From positions 105,341 to 169,340 of the forward strand of contig SIJG01000130.1 in NCBI GenBank assembly GCA_023374025.1: a stretch of 64,000 nt of DNA. The letters are read 5' to 3'. Made by a program: the position numbers and the translations under genes. Numbering within the stretch: the stretch's first letter is position 1; each line of letters begins with the position of its first letter. Of the stretch, positions 50,734 to 63,979 are shown piece by piece. The notes below the pieces were generated by a model that saw only the letters and a program-made list of their open reading frames with translations, made no database searches and was not told where the DNA came from. The stretch is from Heterodera schachtii. Lineage: Eukaryota; Nematoda; Chromadorea; Rhabditida; Heteroderidae.

Positions 50734-50944
50734 GCCCCCACCCCCTCACCCTCCTTCGGTGTTTACGCATAAATTGATTTCTTGCAGATCCAATTTTTTG
50801 GTTTATGACCATTGAAATGTATTTTTAAAAATTAATTCAACGTTATTAACATATTCTAATAATATAAAGATTTAAAATTGTGAATTTTTTGAATGATTTT
50901 GTATACTTTTTCTCCAAATTTATCTCCTATTAGTCTCCTTTTAT

Positions 50945-51065
50945 ACTACCGGATCGGGGTCGCCGACACCCGACAATTGAGCTTCCCCCCGACCCGATCC
51001 CCGACATGTAGCCCCCCGAGGTCCCCGGCCCCCGACTTTTTGCCCCAGAGGGCTCGGGCTTAACC
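50945..51065. repeat. GC-rich CCCGAC/CCGGAT word patch
   Basis: The patch is almost all CCCCGAC, CCCGATCCC and GGTCCCCGGCCCCCGAC, in sharp contrast with the AT-rich flanks. It lies 0.2 kb beyond the hAT-like element at 50.1-50.7 kb. Possibly another word-filled element with lost ends. No open frame is convincing. Confidence 0.5.
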
Positions 51066-53822
51066 CTATTTTAAATGATTAATAATATTTCATTTCATTT
51101 TTAAATTTCTCTGATTTTTATTTTATTCTGTTAAGTGTATTAAAAACAGATTCAAAATTTATTTTGGTTTTATCTCTTCATCATCTTTTATGTTCATATA
51201 TTCTCGCATTAGTGGAAGTATATTATAATATGCATTTTCAAGTAATAGAACGAATTCGTATTAGAAGAAAAAAAATTAATAATTTTGAATGTCAATTATA
51301 ATTTAAAAATTTATGTTGAAACAATGAGAGGAAGGTAACAAAAAAATCTTAAAATAATTTAAAGATGAATATCATTAATTTGAACAGTTTTGCGATAAAC
51401 GTTAGGAAAAATCTAATTTCATATAAGAATTATTGTTTTCTACAGCATTCATGAAAAATTATAAAGTTTATAAACTAAATAAAATTAAATAATAAAAATG
51501 CATATGTATAAGCGGAAAACACTCTTAAAATATCTGATTATTTTATATGATGTTTTATAATATATTTGCTTGTTAATACTTTGATTTTGATAAAATCTAT
51601 TTTATTCCACAAAAAATGACTTAAATATTCGACTATAAACTTAAATTCCTAAAAATAAACAACCCTTATAAAAATAATTTTGAAATATTCTTTAAAAAAA
51701 TTGTGGACTAGATAATTAGTGAAAAGTAAAAATAAATAAAAACGAGTTCTTCAAAATAAAATATTATTATTTTTTAAATATCTTTAAGAGCGGAAATTTA
51801 TATTATATTATAAAATAAAATTATTATTTCAAACCGAAATTAAAAATAATTATAAATGAAATACCAAATTATAATATAATATATAAAATTTAACAATACA
51901 GCGGTTAAATTGTTATCAATAAAAAATACTTTTTAATTATTACTTACAAAAAATTATTAAAATCTTCCGTAATTATTAAGTACCAAATCCATAATTAACA
52001 AGTTTTAATTGCAACTAGAAATTTTTGAATAGAATAAAATGTAATAAATGTAAATTGTCCATCATAATTACATCCATTAAAGTCCTGCAATTTCCTTGAT
52101 AACAAAAAAAAACATATAAAAGGCACAAAATTAGAGTTAAATGAAATAAATTAAAAGATTTTAAAATATTTATGAATCATTTTTAAATTTTTTTAATATT
52201 ATTGGAGACAATATTAAAGTAAAGCTAAATCATTTTAAGAAAAGTTATCTTATCCTATAATGAATTTCAAAAAAGTTTAAAAATAAGAATGGACAAAATA
52301 ACTTAAAAATTGATAATATAATTTATGAAGCAATATTTCAAATTTAATCAAAAATATTAATTTGGGTAATTTAATCGATAATTTTAAAAAATCAAAAAAT
52401 TTCGAAACAAAAAATCCAAATAATTGTAACTTTTCAATAGATTTTTTCGCTAATCTAATTATGTTCACTACAATGAATTCCAATGAAATGCGGACAAATG
52501 TCATGAGTGATAAAATTAATTATTTTATTTCCTCTCTTTTGAGGAGAAAAATTATTATAATTCATAAGAAAAATATAAATTAAATATATAACTATGTCGG
52601 CTTAACTGATAATTGACAGCTAAAAGATTGAACATGAATATTTACATCAAGAGATAAATAAAATAATTATTTATTATAATTTATGAATTTTTAACGATAT
52701 TATGACGAAATTATAAAAATTTATATAAATTCTAAAATTTGTTCATTTTGTTTCTTATTTTATTTGAAGAAGACCATCATGGCAAACAAAAAAAGATGAT
52801 TCTGGACTTACCAAGATTATAGAATAATTAATTTAATCAAAAAATAAAAATTCATTATAATTAATTTTGTTTATTTTTTATCAATTCATGAAGCCATTTA
52901 ATTTTTGGTTCGAAATTTAAATTAAACCAATAACAAATAAAAATAAACTTGCAACTCTAAACAAAATGCGAATATAAAAAATATTTCGAAACCATTTGCA
53001 AAAGAATTGTTAAATATAGAAAAGTAAACATTTTTTAAAATAATCAAAATAATTATATTTTTCTCTAGTTTTGTTATATGTCGAAAATATTTCAAAGATG
53101 CTAATGAAATTTTTAAAGTAAAAGCGTGTGCATTTAAGTCGCTCAATGTTATTCATATAATATGCAATAATAAAGTGTATATTGAAGAAAAATTTGTGGG
53201 CAAATTTCTAAAAAATAATTTCAACGTAAAAAAAAAAACTAAAAAAATATGATAAAAAAATAACTTAACATTTATTCTGTTGACATTAATTTTATCCATA
53301 TCTTTAATTCGTTAACTAATAATCTTGCTGATTTATAAAATGTAAACATCATTATGCTATTAATGACTGAATTTTCATAGAAAAATAAATATATTTAAAA
53401 AGACCAAAACAAAATTAATGGTTAATTAAAGAAAAGTGTTTAAAAATTATTCTAATTATTCTAAATAATTTAACTATATTAATGATACGAAAATAAAATA
53501 TTGCGTAAACAAAGATAAGAAAAATTTACTAAATTTACTTTAATTAAAAAAATATATTCCTTTTTATAAAATGATAAATTTATTTAAATGTATAGTAAAT
53601 ATAGAAAATATTACTTTTAAACATCGAAAAGCTTCTTAATATTGTAAATAATCTGCATAAAAATATGTAAATTTAATATTTCATGGCGCACTTTATTTTA
53701 AATTTCTTTATTTAATGAACCGATTTTAGAGAAATAAAATACAATTTTTAATAAAAGATGGATTCGTTGGAATAATTCATCAGAATTTTTGGTTGTTTGC
53801 TTTTAAAGAGCGCCTAAAAAAT
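51066..53822. other. AT-rich spacer
   Basis: Frames of 73-75 codons at 52277-52583 and 52922-53146 are AT-driven and lack coding-like composition. Nothing else is seen. Confidence 0.55.
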
Positions 53823-54358
53823 TCATTTTCCGACGAATTTCTGTTTCTCAAAATTGTTTTTCCATCTTATAATTCTAACTCGACTGATTTTCAATGTTTT
53901 TGCAATAATTTGATCACTAATTTTTGGTTTTTTTTTAATTTGCCAATACTTGTTTTTTTTTCCATTTTTGCTTTCGTCGTTATTCTTTTGTTGCTAATAA
54001 TACCTAATTGTTTCTTCCATTTCTTAATTATGAATTGGCTAACTACAATTTTCATACAAATTTCAGCATAATTTTGGTTCCATTTATTTTTTGAATATTT
54101 TCTTTTTAGTTTATATTTGTTTGTCATTTTAATTAATTTTTGAGCAATTTCAATTTTTTCCTCATCAGTTGTTGATTTATAGTATTTCTTTTGGTTAAGC
54201 CCCAATTCTTTGATCCATTCATAAATTTTGGTTCGATTTGTCCCCAATTTTTTCGCTATTTTTCTTTCAATTTTTTTCATTACTTTTGTTGTGTATTTTT
54301 TTCCTTTCAATTTTGAAATTAAAAATAAAATTCAAAAGAATAGCGGGATTAATTTCAT
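53823..54358 (-). pseudogene. Intronless three-HTH relative with stop in signal peptide and a frame slip
   Basis: Reading from ATG at 54358, the product starts MKLIPLFF and then meets TGA at 54334-54332. The same frame continues as ILFLISKLKGKKY, so the stop sits inside what looks like a signal peptide. HTH module 1 contains IAKKLGTNRTKIYEWIKELG and module 2 contains a helix pair ending FIIKKWKKQLG. After long A runs the frame slips by one. The shifted frame then gives module 3, IIAKTLKISRVRIIRWKNN, ending at TGA 53825-53823. A shortened protein could start at M54310, but it would lack the signal peptide. Modules match the style of the seven-exon gene at 31-33.6 kb, yet no introns are seen here. 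Either a pseudogene or a gene hit by sequencing errors; A-run slippage makes the second change suspect. Confidence 0.6.
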
Positions 54359-57300
54359 TTTGTCGTCTCAAACTGATTTTTTTTTCAATTTTTCTGATTA
54401 AAAAACTGACATATCCTACTGACAAAAAAATGTTAATAGGTAAAATAATGATTAAATAATATTTTCATTAGTAAATAATGATTAAATAATATTTTCATTG
54501 GTAACATAATGCTTAAATAACATTTTCCATTAAATTATAATTTCAGCTTAATTGACCATTACTTACAAACCATAATGTTATTTCTAAGTCTGCTTTTCTA
54601 TTTATGTCCTATTAATTTTAATTATTTACAAACAATTCGACAAAAAACCTACTAAAAACCTAATATAGTCTGTAAAGAATATATAACCACTTATTAAAGA
54701 ATAGTATTTGAAAATTAAATCTAATTTTAAATTTATAATTAATTTCAATAAATTTAACTAATACTTTAATAAAATTGGAATTATTTCTGTCAAGCCCAAG
54801 GCAAAATAAAAGAATTAATCATGAAAATATTTAAAGACCCAGCTATATTTTTTGGTCAAATAATAAAATCTGGCTATGTTTGAAAGAATAAAGTTTTAAA
54901 ATTTAAATTTATAATGAAAAAAGCCTGCGCAAGAGTAAACTTATAACGGGGAACTTGTATAAGAGAAAAAAAAATAAATTTATTATGTGATTCTGTTTTG
55001 TTAAAATATAACTCATTTTTTATAATAGATATGTTTCTTTTACTTGAGTTAAATATATTTGCTTTTAGCATTATTAATTTATAATTTATTTCCATTAAAA
55101 ATATGTTCACTTGAAATTTAATTTAAAAGTAGAATTTTGGAATTTTAGTGCAAAAAGGAATCTAAATATAATATAATATTTTATTATTTATTTGCTTTAC
55201 ATTATGTAGAAACTAATTAAGATTCATTTGAAAAAAGAGAAAAATAAAGAAATTTCCATAGACCATGATGAATTGGAAAAATTGCCAACAAATAGTGGAC
55301 ATAATTGTGGTCCGTTTTAAATTCAATTGACAAAATCAAAGAGAAATTGTCGAAAATTTTAATAAAACTAAGAAGGAAAATCTGTGAAAAATCAATAAAC
55401 TGATGATGTAAAAATGAAATTGTTGAAAAATATTTGAAAATAAAAAAAGAATTTATGAAAATGGTAAATATTCGGAGAAGGAATGGAAAAATTTAAAGCA
55501 AAATTAAACCAATAATAGATTTGAGCTTTTACTTTAAACATAATAATAACAAATTTTGTAATTTGTTTTGACATTTCCATTAATTTCTTCATTATAATTA
55601 AACTTTCACTTTTATAGTTCACAAAATAACAACGACTAAAAATAAATTACATAAATCATTTGAAAATTTAGCACAACTAAACAAACTCTTCAAACCAATA
55701 GACTTCGACAAATTTTGTCATAAAAAAAGAATTGCGCAAGTAAAATATTTCGGATTCGCTATTAATTCAACTGTAATTACCATAAATACAACTAAAATAT
55801 TTAACTGAATAATTTGAGGAATTTAATTTAAAAATAATTAAATAGATGTTTAAATCAAAAAAGCAAATTTTCTTTATGTTTTTTGTTTGTAATTATGATT
55901 TAAAAATAATATTGATTTCATTTAAATAATTACATAAAAAATCGGTATTAAAATATCAATAATAAATTAATAACAAGTACTACTTAATGTTTAGAATTGA
56001 TTCAAAAAATCTCATAATCATACAGAACACAAATTTAAATAAAAACTTTTTAAAAGTAAAAACCTAACCGAATTTTTCCAAAAATTAAACATTATTAATC
56101 ATTTAATAAACAAATATTTTTATTAAAAAATTATTATAATTTTTAGCGAAAGGAATCCAATTCCACTTAAAATTTGGAATAAGAACTGATGCATTCAGTA
56201 GTTATTTATTATTTTTAAATTTAGTTTTAAATATTTTTATTCCGATTTTCTTTCAATTTTGACAAATTTTTAAATTTATTTAATTGACTGCACAATTAAA
56301 GCACAGACCGAAATAATTTCATAGCAAACATTACTCACAATTACGATTCTCACATTTAAAGATTTTGTAACAAAAAAATTTGAAACACAAGTAATGCTAT
56401 GCATGGCTATTGTGCAAAATTCATAAGAACTTAAATGCAATAATGAATCGAAGGGAATTCTTAAGAAATAAAGTTCATAAAAACATTTAATTCTACTAAT
56501 TAGCAAAAACTAAATTAAAAAATGAAAACAATTTTAACAAAAGACGAAAAAATAAAAATGATTGTGGTCCGTAATATAAATTAAATCTATTAGTACTTTT
56601 GCTATATATGGATCTGCATACAAAATGGCCTATTTAAGAATAATTGCACAAAAATAAATTAAATAATTTTGTTATTAAACAATAGCAATTATTATACTAA
56701 ATCTTATAAGATAAAAAAAGTATTAAAAAACCAATAGATTTCACTTATTAAATAATTTAATTTTTTATAATAAACATCATATCATACTTGATTTGATTTT
56801 GTTAATTGGGTTTTTAACTTACAAAAAAGCCTTAATTGAGATTGCGAATATACAAGTAATTCTGTTATATTTTATTAAATGTGATGAATTATTTAAAAAT
56901 ATAAGTGTAAATCTTTAAAAACAAAATTATTTATTAGAATATTATATTATATGTAATTAACATTATAAAGAACTGAATGAAAAGGTAATTTTTTATTTTT
57001 GTATTTGAATATTGCAATATCTTAATTAAAAAAAATGTTAACAGGCAAAGTAATGAATAATGGAAAATATACAATACCCTTAAAAGTATAATTTGAAAAT
57101 TTAAAAAGAATTCCCAGTTTTACCGAAATTATGGCATGGTTTTAGTTAAAATAGCAAGTATAATTAATGTATGGTAAAATAAAGAAAATTTCATGGTTAA
57201 AATCAAAACTTTATAAAGACAGCCAAAAAATATAAATCACATAAGATATAAATATATAAAACAATTTTATTTATGACCTTTATTTCCTTTAAAATTTAAA

Positions 57301-57947
57301 ACAAATTACGTGAATTTACATCAACAAAAAAAGCATGAAAATTATTAGTTTAATTTAAAAAATTAAAAATATGTGTAAAAATTGAAATATAAAAAATATA
57401 ATATGAAAGAAAAATAAAGAAAATACTTATTCAATTTTGCCTTTGTTTCCGATAAAAATAATTTTAAATAAAATAAAATGAAGCCAAAATATATTATAAT
57501 AAATCGAAAAATTAAAGATCTTTTAAATAAAGATAAAAAGCTTAATAAATAAAAATTAAGATATACAATAAATATAATTAATAAAATCAAAAGCTGAATA
57601 AATTATGCGTGCACCAATTCACATAAATTAAATTACATTCAAATATTTTGTAATTAAAGCAGAATATTGTTTAAAGTGGACGAAAAAAAAAATTCCGTTG
57701 ATTTTTTTTCTTTAGCAAATTTTTGTTTATTTATCGGGTTTTGTGGCCTTGAATTTAATTAGATGAAACTAAAAAATATGTCACTAGGTCACTTAATCTT
57801 GTGATTTTGTTAAAAAAAATTTTTTTTTTGACGCAACAAAAGAAATTGGCTAGAAAATCAATTGTTCATATGATAATTTGCGACCAAAAGTAGAAAAAAC
57901 CTTTATGCCAAATAATTAATGTATATGGGGAAAAAGATTATTATTTC
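54359..57947. other. AT-rich spacer
   Basis: A direct duplication of GTAA(A/C)(A/T)TAATG(A/C)TTAAATAA-type sequence occurs at 54440-54525. Otherwise only the candidate exon at 55222-55320 stands out. Lysine-rich scraps at 55340-55500 could be decayed coding sequence. Confidence 0.5.
55222..55320 (+). other. Candidate terminal exon
   Basis: After AATTAAG the frame reads KKEKNKEISIDHDELEKLPT and ends HNCGPF at TAA 55320. Residue choice looks coding, but no partner exon was located. It is about 0.9 kb from the intronless HTH gene, on the other strand. Confidence 0.25.
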
Positions 57948-58393
57948 TAGAGATCGGACCGGTCGGTTTTTTTCGGTATTTTTCGGTTTTTGGTTTCGGT
58001 TTTTGACCGAAAAAAACCGACCGAGAAAATTTTGAGTTTTTCGGTTTTTTTCGGTTTCGGTTTTTTTTCGGTTTTTAACCGAAACCGACCGACCGAAATA
58101 ATCAGAAAACCGAAAAAACCGACCGACTTTTATCAAAAAACAGTTGGCCATTTTCTTAACAAAATTCATTAAAAATTCATAAAAATTTCCCCCGGCGGCG
58201 CCTATCGGCACCGCCGCCCCCCCCCCCCCAAAACCTATCTTTTCTTAAAAAAATAAGCCCAAAATCTCAAAATTTGTTATTTTTTGACAAAATCAGTTAA
58301 AAAATAGCATTAAAATTATAAAAAAAAATTTGAACACCTTTCTTCATTGCACATGCGCAGAAAAAATGCATATGCCTCAAAATGCGATCTCTA
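57948..58393. mobile_element. hAT-like element, CGGTTTTT-word type, target duplication not matched
   Basis: It begins TAGAGATCGGACCGGTCGG and can be closed at GCGATCTCTA (58393). The left third is made of CGGTTTTTTTCGG and CCGACCGA words. The GC hairpin CGGCGGCGCC-TATC-GGCACCGCCG lies at 58193-58216 and is followed by a 13-C run (58217-58229). The flanks ATTATTTC and ATCATAAT do not match, so the right border may be wrong or the element chimeric. Confidence 0.6.
58286..58372 (+). repeat. Direct repeat, copy 1 (copy 2 at 59190-59274)
   Basis: AAAATCAGTTAAAAA, TAGCATTAAAATTATAAAAA and TCTTCATTGCACATGCGCAG occur here and at 59190-59274 with few changes. Here they form the right part of the element at 57948-58393. 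Confidence 0.85.
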
Positions 58394-59189
58394 ATCATAA
58401 TATTTATTTAACTACTTTTAAGTTTATAATAAATATTTTATGTCTTTTATTTTAATATTTATGATTTTTTAGCATTTGAATAATTTCAACGCAAAGTTAT
58501 TATCCATATCCGTAAAATTTTGATTGCTTTAGTTTATTTAGAAGCATATTTTAACTATTACCCTATTGATTTATGTTGAATTCAAAAAACAAAGCATAAC
58601 TGTTATCGAATAATATTTGAAAAATGTAATTTATTATTTCTATGATGTAAAAATTATGATGCAATTTTAATTTTGATTTCTTTTATTTAAATGAAGAAGT
58701 TCTGTGAATTTATTGTAATTTTGGTTAATTTTAAAAAAAATCTATCTTAAACATTTTCAATTTGAATTTATAAAAAGTATCATTCTATAATTGCGCATTA
58801 ATAAATTTAACTTAGGTATAAAAATTATAAGCATCATTTTTATTTTTCAAATTACAGGTATTATTAACTTTATACTTTGTATTTTGTATTCTTTATATGC
58901 GCTAATATTTGAAAAATCAATACTAATATGTTATATGCTTATTGATTTAACCCTAATTTAAATTCCAAATTTTCTATTTTGAACATATGACCATTTTAGG
59001 TATATTCTGTTGTTATTTGTGTAAATATTTTTTAAGTCACATATCATCACCGAAATTGCAAAAAATAGAACTAGTCCAATGCAAACAAGGAACAACGGTC
59101 TAATTAAATGCAAAGTTTAAGGAATTTTATTAAATTTTGGTTTATATAATACATATTTTAATTTAAATCATTATTTTAATTACTTTCTA

Positions 59190-59274
59190 GGAAAATCAGT
59201 TAAAAACTAGCATTAAAATTATAAAAAATATTTGAACCTCTTTCTTCATTGCACATGCGCAGAAAAAATATGCA
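59190..59274 (+). repeat. Direct repeat, copy 2 (element fragment)
   Basis: Second copy of the sequence at 58286-58372, without hairpin or word-filled left end, so it is probably a truncated or solo fragment of the same family. Confidence 0.8.
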
Positions 59275-59785
59275 AAAGAATATAATTTATATCCATTTTT
59301 ATAACATATTAGGTTATTAATTTTCAAAAAGATAATATTGTCCATTTTCTTTCTTTATATATTTTTTCTATTGAAAGCGGGTTTTTTTCTTTGTACAAAG
59401 ATACGATTATTGTTTAAAGAGCATTTTACTTATTTAAATAGATTACATTTTCATAATTTTTTTTTAATTTTTTATAAATATTTTTTGTGTTTTTGGTTTT
59501 TTTTATTTTGAGTCAATCCTGAGTTGAACGTAACTTAACCCGGTTGACTACCCTCAGCTGCGGGTAACTTTTCAACCCGCACCTAATAAAAGTTCATAGA
59601 ATTAAATTAGGTATTGAAAGAGTTATGAATAGAAAATTCAATCATCACTATTTGTAAGGTAATTTCATTATAGTGATACTAAAAGTTTTGTATTAGTCAC
59701 TAGTCACTATTTTGGACTTTTTTAAACTATTTTGGCACTTTTTCTCACTATTTAAAAAAAATGATTTTTGGCTTTCTTTTTTCAT

Positions 59786-62700
59786 TTCACAAGTATTAAT
59801 AGATATTCCGTGTATTCAGCATTAAGCCAAGGCAGTTCGATTGCTTAAATATTTTTAGAACTTATACATATTTTTTCGAATTGGATTGTACTGAGAATGA
59901 TTTTGCACAAGTATTGATAGATATCCGTGTATTCAGCATTAAGCCAAGTCAGGTTCGATAGCTAAATATTTTTAGAACTTATACATATTTTTTCATTGGA
60001 TTGTACTGTTTTTTCACAAGTATTAATAGATATTCCGTGTATTCAGCATTAAGCCAAGGCAGTTCGATTGCTTAAATATTTTTAGAACTTATACATATTT
60101 TTCGATTGGATTGTACGAGAAGATATTACAGTATGATAGATTCCGTGTATTCAGCATTAAGCCAAGGCAGTTCGATTGCTTAAATATTTTTAGAATTATA
60201 CATATTTTTCGAATTGGATTGTACTGAGAAGGATTTTTCACAAGTATTGATAGATATTCCGTGTATTAAGCATTTAAGCCAAGGCAGTTCGATTGCTTAA
60301 ATATTTTTAGAACTCTATACATATTTTTTCGATTGGATTGTACTGAGAATGATTTTTCCCAAGTATTTGATAGGATATTTTTCAGTGTATTCAGCATTAA
60401 GCCAAGGCAGTTCGATTGCTTAAATATTTTTAGAACTTATACATATTTTTTTGAATTGGATTGTACTGAGAATGATTTTTCACAAGTATTAATAGATATT
60501 CCGTGTATTCAGCATTTTAAGCCAAGACAGTTCGATTTCTTAAATATTTTTAGAACTTATACATATTTTTTCGCATTGGATTGTACTGAGAATGATTTTT
60601 CACAAGTATTAATAGATATTCCGTGTATTCAGCATTAAGCCAAGGCAGTTCGATTGCTTAAATATTTTTAGAACTTATACATATTTTTTCGCATTGGATT
60701 GTACTGAGAATGATTTTTCACAAGTATTGATAGATATTCAGTGTATTCAGCATTAAGCCAAGGCAGTTCGATTGCTTAAATATTTTTAGAACTTATACAT
60801 ATTTTTTCGAATTGGATTGTACTGAGAATGATTTTTCACAAGTATTGATAGATATTCCGTGTATTCAGCATTAAGCCAAGGCAGTTCGATTGCTTAAATA
60901 TTTTTAGAACTTATACATATTTTTTCGAATTGGATTGTACTGAGAAGGATTTTTCACAAGTATTGATAGATATTCCGTGTATTCAGCATTAAGCCAAGGC
61001 AGTTCGATTGCTTAAATATTTTTAGAACTTATACATATTTTTTCGCATTGGATTGTACTGAGAATGATTTTTCACAAGTATTAATAGATATTCCGTGTAT
61101 TCAGCATTAAGCCAAGGCAGTTCGATTGCTTAAATATTTTTAGAACTTATACATATTTTTTCGAATTGGATTGTACTGAGAATGATTTTTCACAAGTATT
61201 GAATAGATATTCCGTGTATTCAGCATTAAGCCAAGGCAGTTCGATTGCTTAAATATTTTTAGAACTTATACATATTTTTTCGCATTGGATTGTACTGAGA
61301 ATGATTTTTCACAAGTATTAATAGATATTCCGTGTATTCAGCATTAAGCCAAGGCAGTTCGATTGCTTAAATATTTTTAGAACTTATACATATTTTTTCG
61401 AATTGGATTGTACTGAGAATGATTTTTCACAAGTATTAATAGATATTCCGTGTATTCAGCATTAAGCCAAGGCAGTTCGATTGCTTAAATATTTTTAGAA
61501 CTTATACATATTTTTTCGCATTGGATTGTACTGAGAATGATTTTTCACAAGTATTGATAGATATTCAGTGTATTCAGCATTAAGCCAAGGCAGTTCGATT
61601 GCTTAAATATTTTTAGAACTTATACATATTTTTTCGAATTGGATTGTACTGAGAATGATTTTTCACAAGTATTAATAGATATTCCGTGTATTCAGCATTA
61701 AGCCAAGGCAGTTCGATTGCTTAAATATTTTTAGAACTTATACATATTTTTTCGCATTGGATTGTACTGAGAATGATTTTTCACAAGTATTGATAGATAT
61801 TCCGTGTATTCAGCATTAAGCCAAGGCAGTTCGATTGCTTAAATATTTTTAGAACTTATACATATTTTTTCGCATTGGATTGTACTGAGAATGATTTTTC
61901 ACAAGTATTGATAGATATTCCGTGTATTCAGCATTAAGCCAAGGCAGTTCGATTGCTTAAATATTTTTAGAACTTATACATATTTTTTCGCATTGGATTG
62001 TACTGAGAATGATTTTTCACAAGTATTAATAGATATTCCGTGTATTCAGCATTAAGCCAAGGCAGTTCGATTGCTTAAATATTTTTAGAACTTATACATA
62101 TTTTTTCGAATTGGATTGTACTGAGAATGATTTTTCACAAGTATTAATAGATATTCCGTGTATTCAGCATTAAGCCAAGGCAGTTCGATTGCTTAAATAT
62201 TTTTAGAACTTATACATATTTTTTCGAATTGGATTGTACTGAGAATGATTTTTCACAAGTATTAATAGATATTCCGTGTATTCAGCATTAAGCCAAGGCA
62301 GTTCGATTGCTTAAATATTTTTAGAACTTATACATATTTTTTCGAATTGGATTGTACTGAGAATGATTTTTCACAAGTATTAATAGATATTCCGTGTATT
62401 CAGCATTAAGCCAAGACAGTTCGATTGCTTAAATATTTTTAGAACTTATACATATTTTTTCGAATTGGATTGTACTGAGAATGATTTTTCACAAGTATTA
62501 ATAGATATTCCGTGTATTCAGCATTAAGCCAAGGCAGTTCGATTGCTTAAATATTTTTAGAACTTATACATATTTTTTCGCATTGGATTGTACTGAGAAT
62601 GATTTTTCACAAGTATTAATAGATATTCCGTGTATTCAGCATTAAGCCAAGGCAGTTCGATTGCTTAAATATTTTTAGAACTTATACATATTTTTTCGAA

Positions 62701-63979
62701 TTGGATTGTACTGAGCATGATTTTTCACAAGTATTAATAGATATTCCGTGTTTTCAGCATTAAGCCAAGGCAGTTCGATTGCTTAAATATTTTTAGAACT
62801 TATACATATTTTTTCGAATTGGATTGTACTGAGAATGATTTTTCACAAGTATTAATAGATATTCCGTGTATTCAGCATTAAGCCAAGGACAGTTCGATTG
62901 CTTAAATATTTTTAGAACTTATACATATTTTTTCGAATTGGATTGTACTGAGAATGATTTTTCACAAGTATTAATAGATATTCCGTGTATTCAGCATTAA
63001 GCCAAGACAGTTCGATTGCTTAAATATTTTTAGAACTTATACATATTTTTTCGAATTGGATTGTACTGAGAAGGATTTTTCACAAGTATTGATAGATATT
63101 CCGTGTATTCAGCATTAAGCCAAGGCAGTTCGATTGCTTAAATATTTTTAGAACATTATACATATTTTTTCGAATTGGATTGTACTGAGCATGATTTTTC
63201 ATAAGTATTGATAGATATTCAGTGTATTCAGCATTAAGCCAAGGCAGTTCGATTGCTTAAATATTTTTAGAACTTATACATATTTTTTCGAATTGGATTG
63301 TACTGAGAAGGATTTTTCACAAGTATTGATAGATATTCCGTGTATTCAGCATTAAGCCAAGGCAGTTCGATTGCTTAAATATTTTTAGAACATTATACAT
63401 ATTTTTTCGAATTGGATTGTACTGAGCATGATTTTTCACAAGTATTAATAGATATTCCGTGTTTTCAGCATTAAGCCAAGGCAGTTCGATTGCTTAAATA
63501 TTTTTAGAACTTATACATATTTTTTCGAATTGGATTGTACTGAGAATGATTTTTCAAAGTATTAATAGATATTCCGTGTATTCAGCATTAAGCCAAGACA
63601 GTTCGATTGCTTAAATATTTTTAGAACTTATACATATTTTTTCGAATTGGATTGTACTGAGAATGATTTTTCACAAGAATTAATAGATATTCCGTGTATT
63701 CAGCATTAAGCCAAGACAGTTCGATTGCTTAAATATTTTTAGAACTTATACATATTTTTTCGAATTGGATTGTACTGAGAATGATTTTTCACAAGTATTA
63801 ATAGATATTCCGTGTATTCAGCATTAAGCCAAGGCAGTTCGATTGCTTAAATATTTTTAGAACTTATACATATTTTTTCGAATTGGATTGTACTGAGAAG
63901 GATTTTTCACAAGTATTGATAGATATTCCGTGTATTCAGCATTAAGCCAAGGCAGTTCGATTGCTTAAATATTTTTAGA
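59786..63979 (+). repeat. Satellite array, 118-bp unit, about 35 copies
   Basis: The unit runs from TTGGATTGTACTGAGAATGA through TATTCAGCATTAAGCCAAGG, CAGTTCGATTGCTTAAATAT and AACTTATACATATTTTTTCG. Spacing between matching sites is 118 bp (for example 60881, 60999 and 61117), with 119 at one copy. Copies before about 60.5 kb are shortened and full of indels; those after about 60.8 kb are nearly identical. Variable sites are GAATTGG/GCATTGG, AATGAT/AAGGAT/CATGAT, AATAGAT/GATAGAT and GGCAG/GACAG. The array ends abruptly at 63979 (TTTTTAGAA then unrelated bases). The unit is not a multiple of three, so frames crossing it are accidental. Confidence 0.97.

Noticed and set aside
50425..50812. Four overlapping frames of 85-96 codons
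   Set aside because: By-products of GCGGGATCCC words in the hAT-like element; all strands are open because the words lack stops.
60333..60638. 101-codon open frame inside the satellite
   Set aside because: It exists only because degenerate copies with indels happen to avoid stops. The 118-bp unit is not a multiple of three and the frame is not kept in other copies.
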